Part shown: positions 1-7,279 of the stretch, one piece after another | Position numbering within the stretch: position 1 is the stretch's first letter | Layout of the letters: every line of letters begins with the position of its first letter | DNA from: an uncultured Eggerthellaceae bacterium | Lineage (GTDB): Bacteria; Actinomycetota; Coriobacteriia; Coriobacteriales; Eggerthellaceae | DNA: 12,482 bases | NCBI GenBank assembly: GCA_934645125.1 | Contig: CAKUDT010000019.1 | Coordinates: 1-12,482 of the forward strand | Reading direction: 5' to 3' | Translations under genes and position numbers: made by a program | The notes under the pieces: model-generated | The model's input: only the letters and a program-made list of their open reading frames with translations | Told to the model about the DNA's origin: nothing | Database searches by the model: none

Positions 1-1546
1 TAAAGCCCGCATCGGTCAGGATTTGCGCCAGCGATGTGGCGCCGCCCGTCATACCCGAGCCGTTGCGAACCGTAATCTCGAACGACTCCTTGTCAACGGA
101 TGTCGCTTGGCTCTGCTGCGTCAAAACGGAAGGATCGGAGCCTTCATCCACCTTTGCCATAAGATTCGTCACACTTGACGCTGTGGGATAGAAAAGCTTT
201 GCGGTGTACCCATGAGCTGTAGAGCTTTGCACGTACCCCTCGATTTGCGCAACGTAAATCTCGCTGCCATTAGCGCCTTGCAGCTCACCCAGAAAGTCCT
301 GAAGTTCGTGCGCCGACATATCGGTGACCAGGTGCGATGCTAAATCGTCAAGCTTGCCATCAAGAACGAAACCGCCGTCGTTCGCAAAAAAGCGCGTGGC
401 GAATGCCTGCGCGAATTCAAGCTGACAAGCCATCTGCGTTTCAACGCCCTTCTTGTAATTGGACGCCGCTAAATACACAGCAGCCGATGCACCATCAAGC
501 GTTTGCTCGCCCACAGAAAGATAGATGCTACCCGCTTGCGGATCATCCACGACCTCTTTCACGGAAACGGACACGCCACCCAAGTCATCGACGATTTTCA
601 CGAATCCCGCTTTATCGATGTGCAGGTAATGGGAAATTTTCGCACCCGTAAGCGATGACACCGCATTCACGACGCTCGACGCGCCCGCAGAAGCCAAAAC
701 GGAAGACAGCGACACCTGGGAGTCCCCCGTTGCCACCTTCAAGTTGCCCGGAATAGCCACCAGCGTAATCTGCTTAGAGGCCTGGTCAAGGCGTGCAAGG
801 AGCATGGCGTCAATATTGTTGTTGCCGTTTGTGTCATTCAAATCGGCCGTGAGAAGCGTGTAGAACGGCTGGTCTTGCTCCTGGGCAGTCAGCGAAGCGG
901 ACAGAGCGTCATCGCTTCCCGCGGCAAGGCGCGCATCAACCGAAGCGAAGAACGCAAAGTACGCGGCCGCAGCACCAATGCCCGCAATCAGAAGCAACGC
1001 CACCAGAATGAATCCTGCGCGCTTCATGCTTGATTTGCGCTGGATCTCCTGTCCGAAGTTGCGGCGATTCATACGGCGAGAATATGCGCCCACGCTTTCG
1101 CCCGACATAGTAGTCGGCGTAATCTGATCAACATATCCCCTGTTCGCACGCTTAGCTTGGCGGCGGCTGGATATATTTGCGGCCGCGGCATTTCCTGAAT
1201 GGCGCGACATATTTTCTACGTGCGGCACCACACCCGATGCGGCACGCCGCGCAGAACCCGACACCGCGCCATTCGAAGCGCCGTGATGCGTTCCGTACGT
1301 GTTCGAGCGAATCTGCTCCGACGTTTTGCGCGACTGAGCAGCGTTAACGGTGCGACGAGGCGCATGCGCAGCAGCACGATGCGCTCCACGATCAGCGCCA
1401 CGGGCACCGCGATCAGCGCCACGACTAGAGCTGCGGGCTGATGCGCGATAGGACCCGCGCTCATCGCCGCGCCCCTGCAAACGCTCGGATTCGCGACGAG
1501 AAGATCGCGATGACCGGGATGTGTTGTTGTCGTCGGAGAATGCCAC
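1..1546 (-). CDS. LCP (LytR-CpsA-Psr) family protein with LytR_C domain, C-terminus outside window
   Basis: Reading the minus strand from a GTG at 1546 gives 515 uninterrupted codons to the window edge, so the gene is partial at its 3' end. Residues 1-173 are a cytoplasmic, Arg/Ser/Ala/Gly-rich tail, residues 177-201 are one membrane segment, residues about 228-388 are an extracytoplasmic LCP domain, and a LytR_C domain begins near 489 (VRNGSGMTGG). LCP enzymes attach lipid-linked glycopolymers to peptidoglycan at the outer face of the membrane. Here the core catalytic positions look lost: the RxDT arginine is N244, the IPRD pair is G267/N268, the YxRxR arginines are A360/S362, and the DxxRxxRQ arginines are M372/Q375. 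The later fold signature (DDLGGVSVSV, 320-329) is intact. The GTG lies 29 nt after murA; its ribosome site is weak, but the frame offers no better start nearby. Co-transcription with murA is likely. Family assignment is good; enzymatic activity is doubtful. Confidence 0.85.
   Translation of the reverse strand, partial: MAFSDDNNTSRSSRSSRRESERLQGRGDERGSYRASARSSSRGADRGARGADRGAHRAAAHAPRRTVNAAQSRKTSEQIRSNTYGTHHGASNGAVSGSARRAASGVVPHVENMSRHSGNAAAANISSRRQAKRANRGYVDQITPTTMSGESVGAYSRRMNRRNFGQEIQRKSSMKRAGFILVALLLIAGIGAAAAYFAFFASVDARLAAGSDDALSASLTAQEQDQPFYTLLTADLNDTNGNNNIDAMLLARLDQASKQITLVAIPGNLKVATGDSQVSLSSVLASAGASSVVNAVSSLTGAKISHYLHIDKAGFVKIVDDLGGVSVSVKEVVDDPQAGSIYLSVGEQTLDGASAAVYLAASNYKKGVETQMACQLEFAQAFATRFFANDGGFVLDGKLDDLASHLVTDMSAHELQDFLGELQGANGSEIYVAQIEGYVQSSTAHGYTAKLFYPTASSVTNLMAKVDEGSDPSVLTQQSQATSVDKESFEITVRNGSGMTGGATSLAQILTDAGF
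1382..1423 (-). repeat. Tandem 21-bp repeat encoding RGADRGA twice
   Basis: Two adjacent 21-bp units inside the LCP gene encode residues 42-48 and 49-55, both RGADRGA. The units differ only at third codon positions and are followed by a decayed third unit (HRAAAHA). The repeat lies in the basic cytoplasmic tail and keeps the frame. Confidence 0.7.
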
Positions 1547-1575
1547 GTAAACCCGCTTCGCTCTAGGATCGCTTG

Positions 1576-2853
1576 CTACACAACTTTGCGCGCAACCGAT
1601 GCGCCCAAAGATGCAAGTTTGCCCACGTAATCCTCGTAACCACGGTCGATATGCTCAAGCCCGCGCACGATTGTTTCACCTTCTGCAACAATGCCCGCCA
1701 AAACCAGCGCGGCACCGGCACGCAGGTCGGTCGAAGACACCGGCGCGCCCTGAAGTGCGGGAACGCCGCACACCATAGCGTGATGATCCTCGATAGTAAT
1801 ATCGGCACCCATGCGCATGAGCTCGGCTGCAAACATGAAACGATTCTCGAAAACGTTTTCCGTAATCACCGAATTACCCTGAGCCAACGCTGCCAACAGC
1901 ATAAACTGCGCTTGCAAGTCGGTCGGAAAACCCGGATGAGGAAGCGTTTGGATATCCGTGCAGTGCAGCGGCTCGGTACGCGCGACCGTAATGGAGTCTT
2001 CCGTGGTGCTTACCGCGCAACCGAACGATTCCAGCTTCACCATGGCCATGCGCAAAAACGAAGGGTCAATGCCCGTCACCGTTACGGGACCGCCCGTAAG
2101 CGCACCGCCGGCAAGGAACGTGCCCGCCTCAATGCGGTCGCCCACCGTGGTGTGCTCGCACGGATGCATATCCTTAAGGGAAACGCCTTCCACCGTGATA
2201 GTAGAGGTACCACCGCCCGAAACGCGCGCACCCATAGCATTGAGCATGTTGCACAAGTCAACGATTTCCGGTTCGCGCGCGGCGTTGTCAATAATGGTTT
2301 CGCCCTGCGCCACCACCGATGCCATCAGCATGTTTTCCGTGGCACCCACGCTGGGAAAATCAAGCGTAATGTACGCACCGCGCAAGCCATCGAGCGCCTG
2401 CGCCTGCAAGTCGCCGTGCTTCACTTCAAAGCGAACGCCCAACTTCTCCAGGCCCAGCAAATGCATGTCAATCTTGCGCGCGCCAATTTGGCAGCCGCCC
2501 GGCATAGCCACATGAGCACGGCCGAAGCGCCCAATCAGCGGACCCAGCACCGAAATGCTTGCACGCATCTTGGAAACAAGCTCGTAAGGAGTCTCGTACG
2601 AAGTAACCGCCGCCGTATCGACAATCAGCGTGTGGGGGTCCTGCTCATCGCGTTGAACCGTTGCACCCAAACGACGCAACACATCGCTCATGACCTCTAT
2701 GTCCGAAATCTGCGGAACATTATGCAGCACGCACTTGCCCTGGCCCAACAACGCGGCGGCCATGAGCTTCAGCGCGGAATTCTTCGCGCCAGAAACGCGC
2801 ACCGTACCGCTCAGGACGCCCGTACCTTCGACAACAATTACTTCTTCAGACAT
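1576..2853 (-). CDS. murA: UDP-N-acetylglucosamine 1-carboxyvinyltransferase (MurA)
   Basis: MurA transfers enolpyruvate from PEP to UDP-GlcNAc, the first committed cytoplasmic step of peptidoglycan synthesis. The 425-residue product has normal family length. Visible signatures are SGAKNS (21-26, with the Lys24-Asn25 substrate pair), the catalytic loop PGGCQIGARKIDMH (118-131) with Cys121, SVGATENMLMAS (168-179), PTDLQAQ with Asp312, and HIDRGYEDY with Arg404, which corresponds to the C-terminal arginine of the active site. Because the PEP-reactive residue is Cys and not Asp, family knowledge predicts fosfomycin sensitivity of the enzyme itself. The ATG at 2853 follows a GGGGGC-type ribosome site at suitable spacing; an in-frame TTG at 2889 is less likely. 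It sits 93 nt after pheS and 29 nt before the LCP gene on the same strand, suggesting a wall-related transcription unit. Confidence 0.98.
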   Translation of the reverse strand: MSEEVIVVEGTGVLSGTVRVSGAKNSALKLMAAALLGQGKCVLHNVPQISDIEVMSDVLRRLGATVQRDEQDPHTLIVDTAAVTSYETPYELVSKMRASISVLGPLIGRFGRAHVAMPGGCQIGARKIDMHLLGLEKLGVRFEVKHGDLQAQALDGLRGAYITLDFPSVGATENMLMASVVAQGETIIDNAAREPEIVDLCNMLNAMGARVSGGGTSTITVEGVSLKDMHPCEHTTVGDRIEAGTFLAGGALTGGPVTVTGIDPSFLRMAMVKLESFGCAVSTTEDSITVARTEPLHCTDIQTLPHPGFPTDLQAQFMLLAALAQGNSVITENVFENRFMFAAELMRMGADITIEDHHAMVCGVPALQGAPVSSTDLRAGAALVLAGIVAEGETIVRGLEHIDRGYEDYVGKLASLGASVARKVV

Positions 2854-2865
2854 AAAAGCCCCCGC

Positions 2866-2887
2866 TTCGCATACTCTTTTCGCATAC
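2866..2887 (-). repeat. Direct repeat GTATGCGAA x2 upstream of murA
   Basis: On the minus strand the 9-mer GTATGCGAA occurs twice with a 13-bp period (2887-2879 and 2874-2866), immediately upstream of the murA ribosome site. The TATGCG cores resemble weak -10 elements. Function is unknown; it could be a regulator half-site pair or chance. Confidence 0.35.
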
Positions 2888-2946
2888 AAGTTGACCAGCG
2901 CTTCCGAAAAGCCGCAGCGCAGGCAACGGTTTTGTGACGACGGTTT

Positions 2947-4008
2947 TTAGAACTGGCGCAAGAAACGCATATCGCCTTCGATAAGCATACGCAAGTCAGG
3001 CACGTTGTACTTCAAGCAAGCAACGCGCTCTACGCCCACGCCAAATGCAAAGCCGGAATAGATTTCGGGGTCAATGCCCGACATGCGCAACACGTTGGGA
3101 TCCACCATGCCGCAGCCCAAAATTTCCAGCCAGCCGGTGCCCTTGCACATGCGGCAGCCTTCGCCGTGGCAAATGCCGCAGCTTACGTCCGCTTCGGCAG
3201 ACGGCTCGGTGAACGGGAAGTAATGCGCGCGGAAACGCGTCTTGCGCTCTTCGCCGAACATCTGCTTGCAGAACAGCTCGAGCGTGCCTTTCAGGTCGCC
3301 AAACGTGATGCCCTTATCAACAACCAGACCTTCCATCTGGGTAAACTGCGGAAGATGGCTGGGGTCGGCCACATCGCGGCGATACACCTTGCCGGGCGCA
3401 ATCACGTAAAGGGGCGGCTCTTGGTTCTCCATGGCGTGCACCTGGCAGCCAGAAGTTTGCGTACGCAGCAAAACGTCGGACTCGCCGCGCACCGCGGACT
3501 CATCGCCCGAACGGTCCTTCACGTAGAACGTATCTTGCATGCTGCGGCTGGGGTGATCGGCCGGAGCGTTCAGCGCCGTGAAGTTGTACCAGTCCGTTTC
3601 GACCTCGGGGCCGGAAATAACGCTGTAGCCTAGGCCGGCAAAGAAGTCGCACATCTCATCGGAAATCTTGTTAATCAAGTGGCGCGTGCCCATTTGCTGG
3701 GAACGACCAGGAAGCGTGACATCAACGGCAGCGGCATCGATGGCAGCCATGAGTTCAGAAGCCGCCAGCGCGGATTTGCGCTCTTCAAGGGCGCTTTCCA
3801 CAATAGCGCGCGCCTCGTTTACGGTCTTGCCCACCACGGCGCGCTCTTCTTTGGGGAGCTTGCCCATGGAACGCAGGTAGCCGGTAAGGGTGCCCGACTT
3901 GCCCAAAACGGCAACGCGTACTTTGTCCAATTCAACGGTATTTTCAGCAGCGGCAATTGCTGCAAGCGTTTCATCACGCAAGGTGCTCAGTTCTTCAATA
4001 ACGCTCAC
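2947..4008 (-). CDS. pheS: Phenylalanine--tRNA ligase alpha subunit (PheS)
   Basis: PheS is the catalytic alpha chain of the alpha2-beta2 cytoplasmic enzyme that charges tRNA-Phe. The 353-residue product has an N-terminal coiled-coil-type arm (about 1-95) and a class II synthetase core: DHPSRSMQDTFYV (151-163, motif 1 region), YRRDVADPSHLPQFTQMEGL (209-228, motif 2 and phenylalanine pocket) and FAFGVGVERVACLKY (320-334, motif 3). A CxxC-x4-CxxC cluster (Cys277, 280, 285, 288) matches the metal-binding-type insert also found in Firmicutes PheS. The start is GTG at 4008, preceded by AAGGAAAGGA on the minus strand, a strong ribosome site. The usual partner pheT is not downstream; murA follows instead. 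A -10-like TATACT lies about 37 nt upstream of the start, giving a leader too short for a T-box. Confidence 0.98.
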   Translation of the reverse strand: MSVIEELSTLRDETLAAIAAAENTVELDKVRVAVLGKSGTLTGYLRSMGKLPKEERAVVGKTVNEARAIVESALEERKSALAASELMAAIDAAAVDVTLPGRSQQMGTRHLINKISDEMCDFFAGLGYSVISGPEVETDWYNFTALNAPADHPSRSMQDTFYVKDRSGDESAVRGESDVLLRTQTSGCQVHAMENQEPPLYVIAPGKVYRRDVADPSHLPQFTQMEGLVVDKGITFGDLKGTLELFCKQMFGEERKTRFRAHYFPFTEPSAEADVSCGICHGEGCRMCKGTGWLEILGCGMVDPNVLRMSGIDPEIYSGFAFGVGVERVACLKYNVPDLRMLIEGDMRFLRQF

Positions 4009-4044
4009 GAGCGTTCCTTTCCTTCATTACAAACGTAACCATGT

Positions 4045-4050
4045 AGTATA
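4045..4050 (-). promoter_or_regulatory. Candidate -10 element (TATACT) for pheS
   Basis: On the minus strand TATACT lies 36 nt before the pheS GTG and would place transcription start near 4038. No convincing -35 is present: TTGCCA occurs upstream but with a 20-bp spacer. The position ahead of a strong ribosome site supports a pheS-murA-LCP transcript, but the call rests mainly on the -10. Confidence 0.4.
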
Positions 4051-4134
4051 CTCCAAAAACTGCGCAAACCTGGCAAACGCAAGGGGAAAACACAGGAGCA
4101 GCATGGTAGACGCGGGCGGGGCGCAACCAGCCAG

Positions 4135-4923
4135 CTAGTCGTTTGGAACGGTGCCTTGCCGGTCTTCCAGCCACTCGTCCAGCAAGAACGCGTCGCTTTC
4201 ATACAGGACGCGATGAGCGGGCAGCTGTGCTGCATACGCACGACCGCGTTTCGTTGCCAAAGCGCGCGAACCGAACGAGAAGTAACATCCCGCGCGGCGC
4301 GCTGCCACCAGTTGATCGCTCGTGCCCGAAAACCAATGGAAGATGCAAACGCACGCGTCAAGACAACCTGCTTCTTGCAGGATTTCAAGTACATCGCCCG
4401 CCGCCTGAACAGCGTGAACGGAAAGCACCCGCGCACCACCTGCCGCAAAGCACGCGGCTTGGGCGGACCCGGAAAGCGGCGTACGGGCCGTCGCCCGGGC
4501 GATTGCGCGAAACGCCGCAAGTTGGTTGTCGCGCGTGTGCGCATGCTTCGGGGAAAAATCAAGGCCGACTTCGCCTATGAGCCATGCATCGGACAAGAGC
4601 CGCAACACGCCATCTACCTGGGCATGTGCGATAGCAACATCAGCCGAAACGCGCCAAGGATGCAAGCCCAGCCCCAGCGAAACGTTAGCAGGCAAACCCG
4701 CATCGCGAAACCGCACATACTCATCAGGCGTTTCCGTCATGCAGAAAAAGTGCTGGTCAGGGTGCGTTTGCGCATACATGCGGAAGCGGGGGTCATGCTG
4801 AAGGTGGCAATGGGCATCAAGCTGCGCGGGGTTAAGCCGCATCATGCCGAGTTGCATCGTGCCCGACTGCGCCGCTCCCCGCTGCGCAGCGTCGAAACCT
4901 GCAAGCCGCCCTTGCTCGCTCAT
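4135..4923 (-). CDS. TatD-family metal-dependent hydrolase (divergent)
   Basis: The 262-residue product has the ligands of the two-metal TIM-barrel TatD family in order: DAHCH (His38, His40), GLHPW (86-90), GEVGLD (Glu118), SVH (His170), HWFSG (His196) and YESD (Asp244). TatD relatives are cytoplasmic Mg-dependent DNases/3'-5' exonucleases, but substrates of divergent members are uncertain. The N-terminus carries about 30 extra residues before the first metal motif. ATG at 4923 has a good GGAAAGGGG ribosome site, though starts at Met23, Met27 or Met28 would restore family length. A segment rich in Ala, Ser and Gly (about 148-163) looks like a lineage-specific insertion before His170. The gene lies between the membrane protein (102 nt upstream) and pheS (126 nt downstream) on the same strand. 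Family confidence is high; precise activity is unknown. Confidence 0.88.
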   Translation of the reverse strand: MSEQGRLAGFDAAQRGAAQSGTMQLGMMRLNPAQLDAHCHLQHDPRFRMYAQTHPDQHFFCMTETPDEYVRFRDAGLPANVSLGLGLHPWRVSADVAIAHAQVDGVLRLLSDAWLIGEVGLDFSPKHAHTRDNQLAAFRAIARATARTPLSGSAQAACFAAGGARVLSVHAVQAAGDVLEILQEAGCLDACVCIFHWFSGTSDQLVAARRAGCYFSFGSRALATKRGRAYAAQLPAHRVLYESDAFLLDEWLEDRQGTVPND

Positions 4924-5025
4924 GCACGCCCCTTTCCTTGCTCAATCGTGCTGCCGCACGGCACCGCGCACTGCCACGTGCTGCGCGCCAACCCCTTCCC
5001 TTGCTTGAGCCTTCGCCGCAAGCGC

Positions 5026-7134
5026 CTAGCGTTCAAGCACGCCGCGCTCCTTGATGAACGAGCGGATGTGCCAGCTGTGGAAGTTGCACACGAACCACAT
5101 CAGGCCCGAAAGCGGATACAGCAACAGCAGCGCCGGCATCAAAATGCCCGAGTCCTCGAAAAGAAACATCAGAATGGCAGTGACAATCAGCGCGTAAAAT
5201 GCGCCGTGGAATTCGCTATGCAGCTTCCAAAACGCCTCGTAAGGGCCGGGCTGCGCAATAGCAATGAACAGCAGGAATCCCACCACGGCCACAAAAAGCA
5301 CCGTGAGCAGCGGAGAAAACACCAGCGTATCCCAGCAATACTTGCCCACGTTCACAAAAACCTGGACGATTTGCCCCAAAAGGTCGCCTGCGAAGAAATT
5401 CACATGACCGCCCATATGCGAGCCGCTGTTGAACGTGGTGTCCAGGAACAGCACCACAACAGCAAGAAGCCCCGAAACAAAAACAGCCACCACCACTTCG
5501 CGTTTGCTGAATTTATGTCCGCTAAACAGACGCCACGACACGAATGTTCCCACTAAGCCCCAGATGATAACGCCAAAATTCGCGCCCCACCACGGAGCCG
5601 CAATCACCGTGCAAATAATCAGCGACGCCACCGGATACAGCCAGCGACGCAAGCGCTGCGACAACTTGCTGAAGGGTCGGCGCGTTAGATAGAACGCCAC
5701 CAGCATGACCCACGAACCGAAAAGCAGCGCGGCGCCCTCGTTGCCAATGCCGAAGAATCGCACGCCTTCCACCGGCGCATACGAAAGATAGCTGCCCACC
5801 GAAAGCGGCCCGCCTGCCAACTGATCAAGCACCAACGTGATCACTGTAGCGCCCAAAAGACCCATATAAGCCCAGGTCCAGCGGAAGACAAGCGCCACAA
5901 TCAGGCACACGAGCGATATCTCAAGAACGCAGAACCAGAAATAGTCCAGGCAAATTTCGGCATCGGGATGCGTAGGCAGCTGCAACATCATCAGATACGT
6001 GGCAAGCGGAATGGCCAGCGAGAATATCCACATGATGCGCGCAGCGGGCAACAGGTACGCCAGCACTTTCGGCCGGATGCGAATCTCCAAGAAAAGCAGC
6101 ACCGCCGTGCACAGCACCGCAAAAAACAAAATCCCCACCATGACCACAACAAAACTTGGCTGAGATTCTTGCAACGCGGTGGCCATGGCGGAGTCGCGCT
6201 CCAGGATGTTCAAACGCGTGATGGTGGGCATAAGCTCCGATGCGGGATAAACGGTCAGGCTTGCCGGGAAACGCTGCGACGTGGAAGCAAGTGCGTCAAC
6301 TGCAGCAATGGCATCGCGCGTGGCAATCAAGCCCATATGGCGCGTGGTCGAAGACGTGAAAAGTCCCTTGTCAGAGGCGTCTTTTACCACGAAGCAAGAA
6401 TAATCCTCGGCCTCATCGCATTCACCCAAAAACGCCACGGAATTCGTGATGACCAGCGAATCGCCCGTTTTCAGGTTGTTCACCACGCGATTCATGACTT
6501 CTTCCATGCCTTCGGGGCTGATCGTTTTGAACGCAAGAACATGCAGTGATGTTAGATCTTTATGCTCATCCCAGTTCAACGCGCCGTTGTACGTCAAATT
6601 CGCCGAAGCGTTCGCGTACACAAAACTGTAAAGCGTGGGGGTGGCGTCCTGCTTGATATCGCTCCATTCCCAGCCGGGGGCTACAATCAGGTACACATCG
6701 CCGCGCTCGATGCTATCGGAATGGGTGAAAAGCCGTTCGATGCGCATTTCGCTGCGCACCTGGCTCATGGTGGTGTACGGCACGCCATATTGGGAGGTGG
6801 AAGACACCGACAAGAAGGGTTCCTCCGCAAACGCACGCACCGTGGGCACGCACAACGTTGCAATCAGCAGCAAAAGCAACGAAAGCAGCGCGAAGACACC
6901 GGTGAACGCCCGCGAAGACGCACCGAGACGAGCGGCAACAGAAGCACCGCGGCAAACGGATGCGGAAGTTTCACCGCGCTCGACGCCGCGCGCCCCGAAC
7001 GCTTCGCCGTACACGCAATCGCGTACGCCGTCATGCGCTCTTGCAGCCACGCCACAAGCGCCCAGTACACCCGCGCCGGGATCTTCCGAAACACCGTCTG
7101 AAGCATAATGCGAATATTTTAAGTCGTTTATCAT
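5026..7134 (-). CDS. Polytopic membrane protein with large N-terminal extracytoplasmic domain
   Basis: From ATG at 7134 the protein has 702 residues. A 78-residue Ala/Gly/Arg-rich leader precedes one hydrophobic segment (79-96) ending in RAFA-EE, a possible signal-peptidase site. Residues about 104-323 are predicted extracytoplasmic, followed by about ten or eleven membrane segments (roughly 327-350, 366-384, 394-416, 418-437, 464-483, 497-513, 516-533, 546-565, 604-628, 645-660, 662-682). The loop YLSYAPVEGVRFFGIGNEGA (449-468) and FEDSGILMPALLLLY (659-673) resemble conserved loops I recall from multi-TM proteins whose outer domain has an alkaline-phosphatase/sulfatase-like fold. The segment VYLIVAPGWEWSDI (148-161) and STTRHMGLI (262-270) fit that fold, but no metal-binding Asp/His set is evident. 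No good ribosome site precedes the ATG. GTG codons at residues 29 and 41 are alternatives. Function is not known; an envelope role is inferred. Confidence 0.82.
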   Translation of the reverse strand: MINDLKYSHYASDGVSEDPGAGVLGACGVAARAHDGVRDCVYGEAFGARGVERGETSASVCRGASVAARLGASSRAFTGVFALLSLLLLLIATLCVPTVRAFAEEPFLSVSSTSQYGVPYTTMSQVRSEMRIERLFTHSDSIERGDVYLIVAPGWEWSDIKQDATPTLYSFVYANASANLTYNGALNWDEHKDLTSLHVLAFKTISPEGMEEVMNRVVNNLKTGDSLVITNSVAFLGECDEAEDYSCFVVKDASDKGLFTSSTTRHMGLIATRDAIAAVDALASTSQRFPASLTVYPASELMPTITRLNILERDSAMATALQESQPSFVVVMVGILFFAVLCTAVLLFLEIRIRPKVLAYLLPAARIMWIFSLAIPLATYLMMLQLPTHPDAEICLDYFWFCVLEISLVCLIVALVFRWTWAYMGLLGATVITLVLDQLAGGPLSVGSYLSYAPVEGVRFFGIGNEGAALLFGSWVMLVAFYLTRRPFSKLSQRLRRWLYPVASLIICTVIAAPWWGANFGVIIWGLVGTFVSWRLFSGHKFSKREVVVAVFVSGLLAVVVLFLDTTFNSGSHMGGHVNFFAGDLLGQIVQVFVNVGKYCWDTLVFSPLLTVLFVAVVGFLLFIAIAQPGPYEAFWKLHSEFHGAFYALIVTAILMFLFEDSGILMPALLLLYPLSGLMWFVCNFHSWHIRSFIKERGVLER

Positions 7135-7141
7135 GCACGGC

Positions 7142-7147
7142 AGTATA
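7142..7147 (-). promoter_or_regulatory. Candidate -10 (TATACT) abutting the membrane-protein start
   Basis: On the minus strand TATACT ends 7 nt before the ATG at 7134, so transcription could begin at or next to the start codon and give a leaderless mRNA, consistent with the lack of a ribosome site. No clear -35 is visible. A second candidate -10, a perfect TATAAT (7173-7168), lies 26 bp further upstream inside a dyad and would give a leader of about 27 nt. Confidence 0.35.
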
Positions 7148-7158
7148 GCACGCCGCCC

Positions 7159-7188
7159 AATTGCGGTATTATATTTAATTACGCAATT
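7159..7188. promoter_or_regulatory. 30-bp imperfect palindrome, candidate operator in divergent intergenic region
   Basis: The arms AATTGCG (7159-7165) and CGCAATT (7182-7188) are perfect inverted repeats. A second inner pair, ATTA (7168-7171) and TAAT (7176-7179), shares the same centre at 7173.5, so 12 of 15 base pairs are symmetric. Arm centres are 23 bp apart, about two helical turns, as expected for a dimeric repressor site. The dyad covers a minus-strand TATAAT and lies between the membrane-protein gene and the acyl-CoA ligase gene. The binding protein is not in the window. Confidence 0.55.
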
Positions 7189-7191
7189 AGC

Positions 7192-7217
7192 ATTCGTGTA
7201 AGCGAAAAAACACGGAT
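7192..7217 (+). promoter_or_regulatory. Small stem-loop upstream of the acyl-CoA ligase
   Basis: ATTCGTGT (7192-7199) can pair with ACACGGAT (7210-7217), an 8-bp stem with one G-U and a 10-nt A-rich loop. It lies 62 nt before the ligase start, without a following T-run, so it is not a terminator. It could be a leader hairpin or a second protein-binding dyad. Confidence 0.3.
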
Positions 7218-7279
7218 GCCCCACCAAAACCGCAGGTGAGTTGCATACGACAGGCAAAAGGAAACGGAGAAGAGGATTC

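Noticed and set aside
1573..2937. Long plus-strand ORF of 454 codons antisense to murA
   Set aside because: The opposite frame encodes a clear full-length MurA. The antisense product is His/Arg/Gln-rich with no recognisable domain, as expected of a shadow frame in GC-rich coding DNA.
2900..2946. Rho-independent terminator after pheS
   Set aside because: The GC-rich segment before TTTT on the minus strand forms only a weak GCC/GGC stem with mismatches, not enough to call a terminator.
4924..5025. Hairpin TGCCG-CA-CGGCA between membrane-protein and TatD-like genes
   Set aside because: Only 5 bp with a 2-nt loop and no T-run; consistent with chance in GC-rich sequence.
4156..5556. Plus-strand ORF of 466 codons antisense to the TatD-like and membrane-protein genes
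   Set aside because: It spans two real minus-strand genes and their gap, is rich in Arg/His/Gln and has no family signature.
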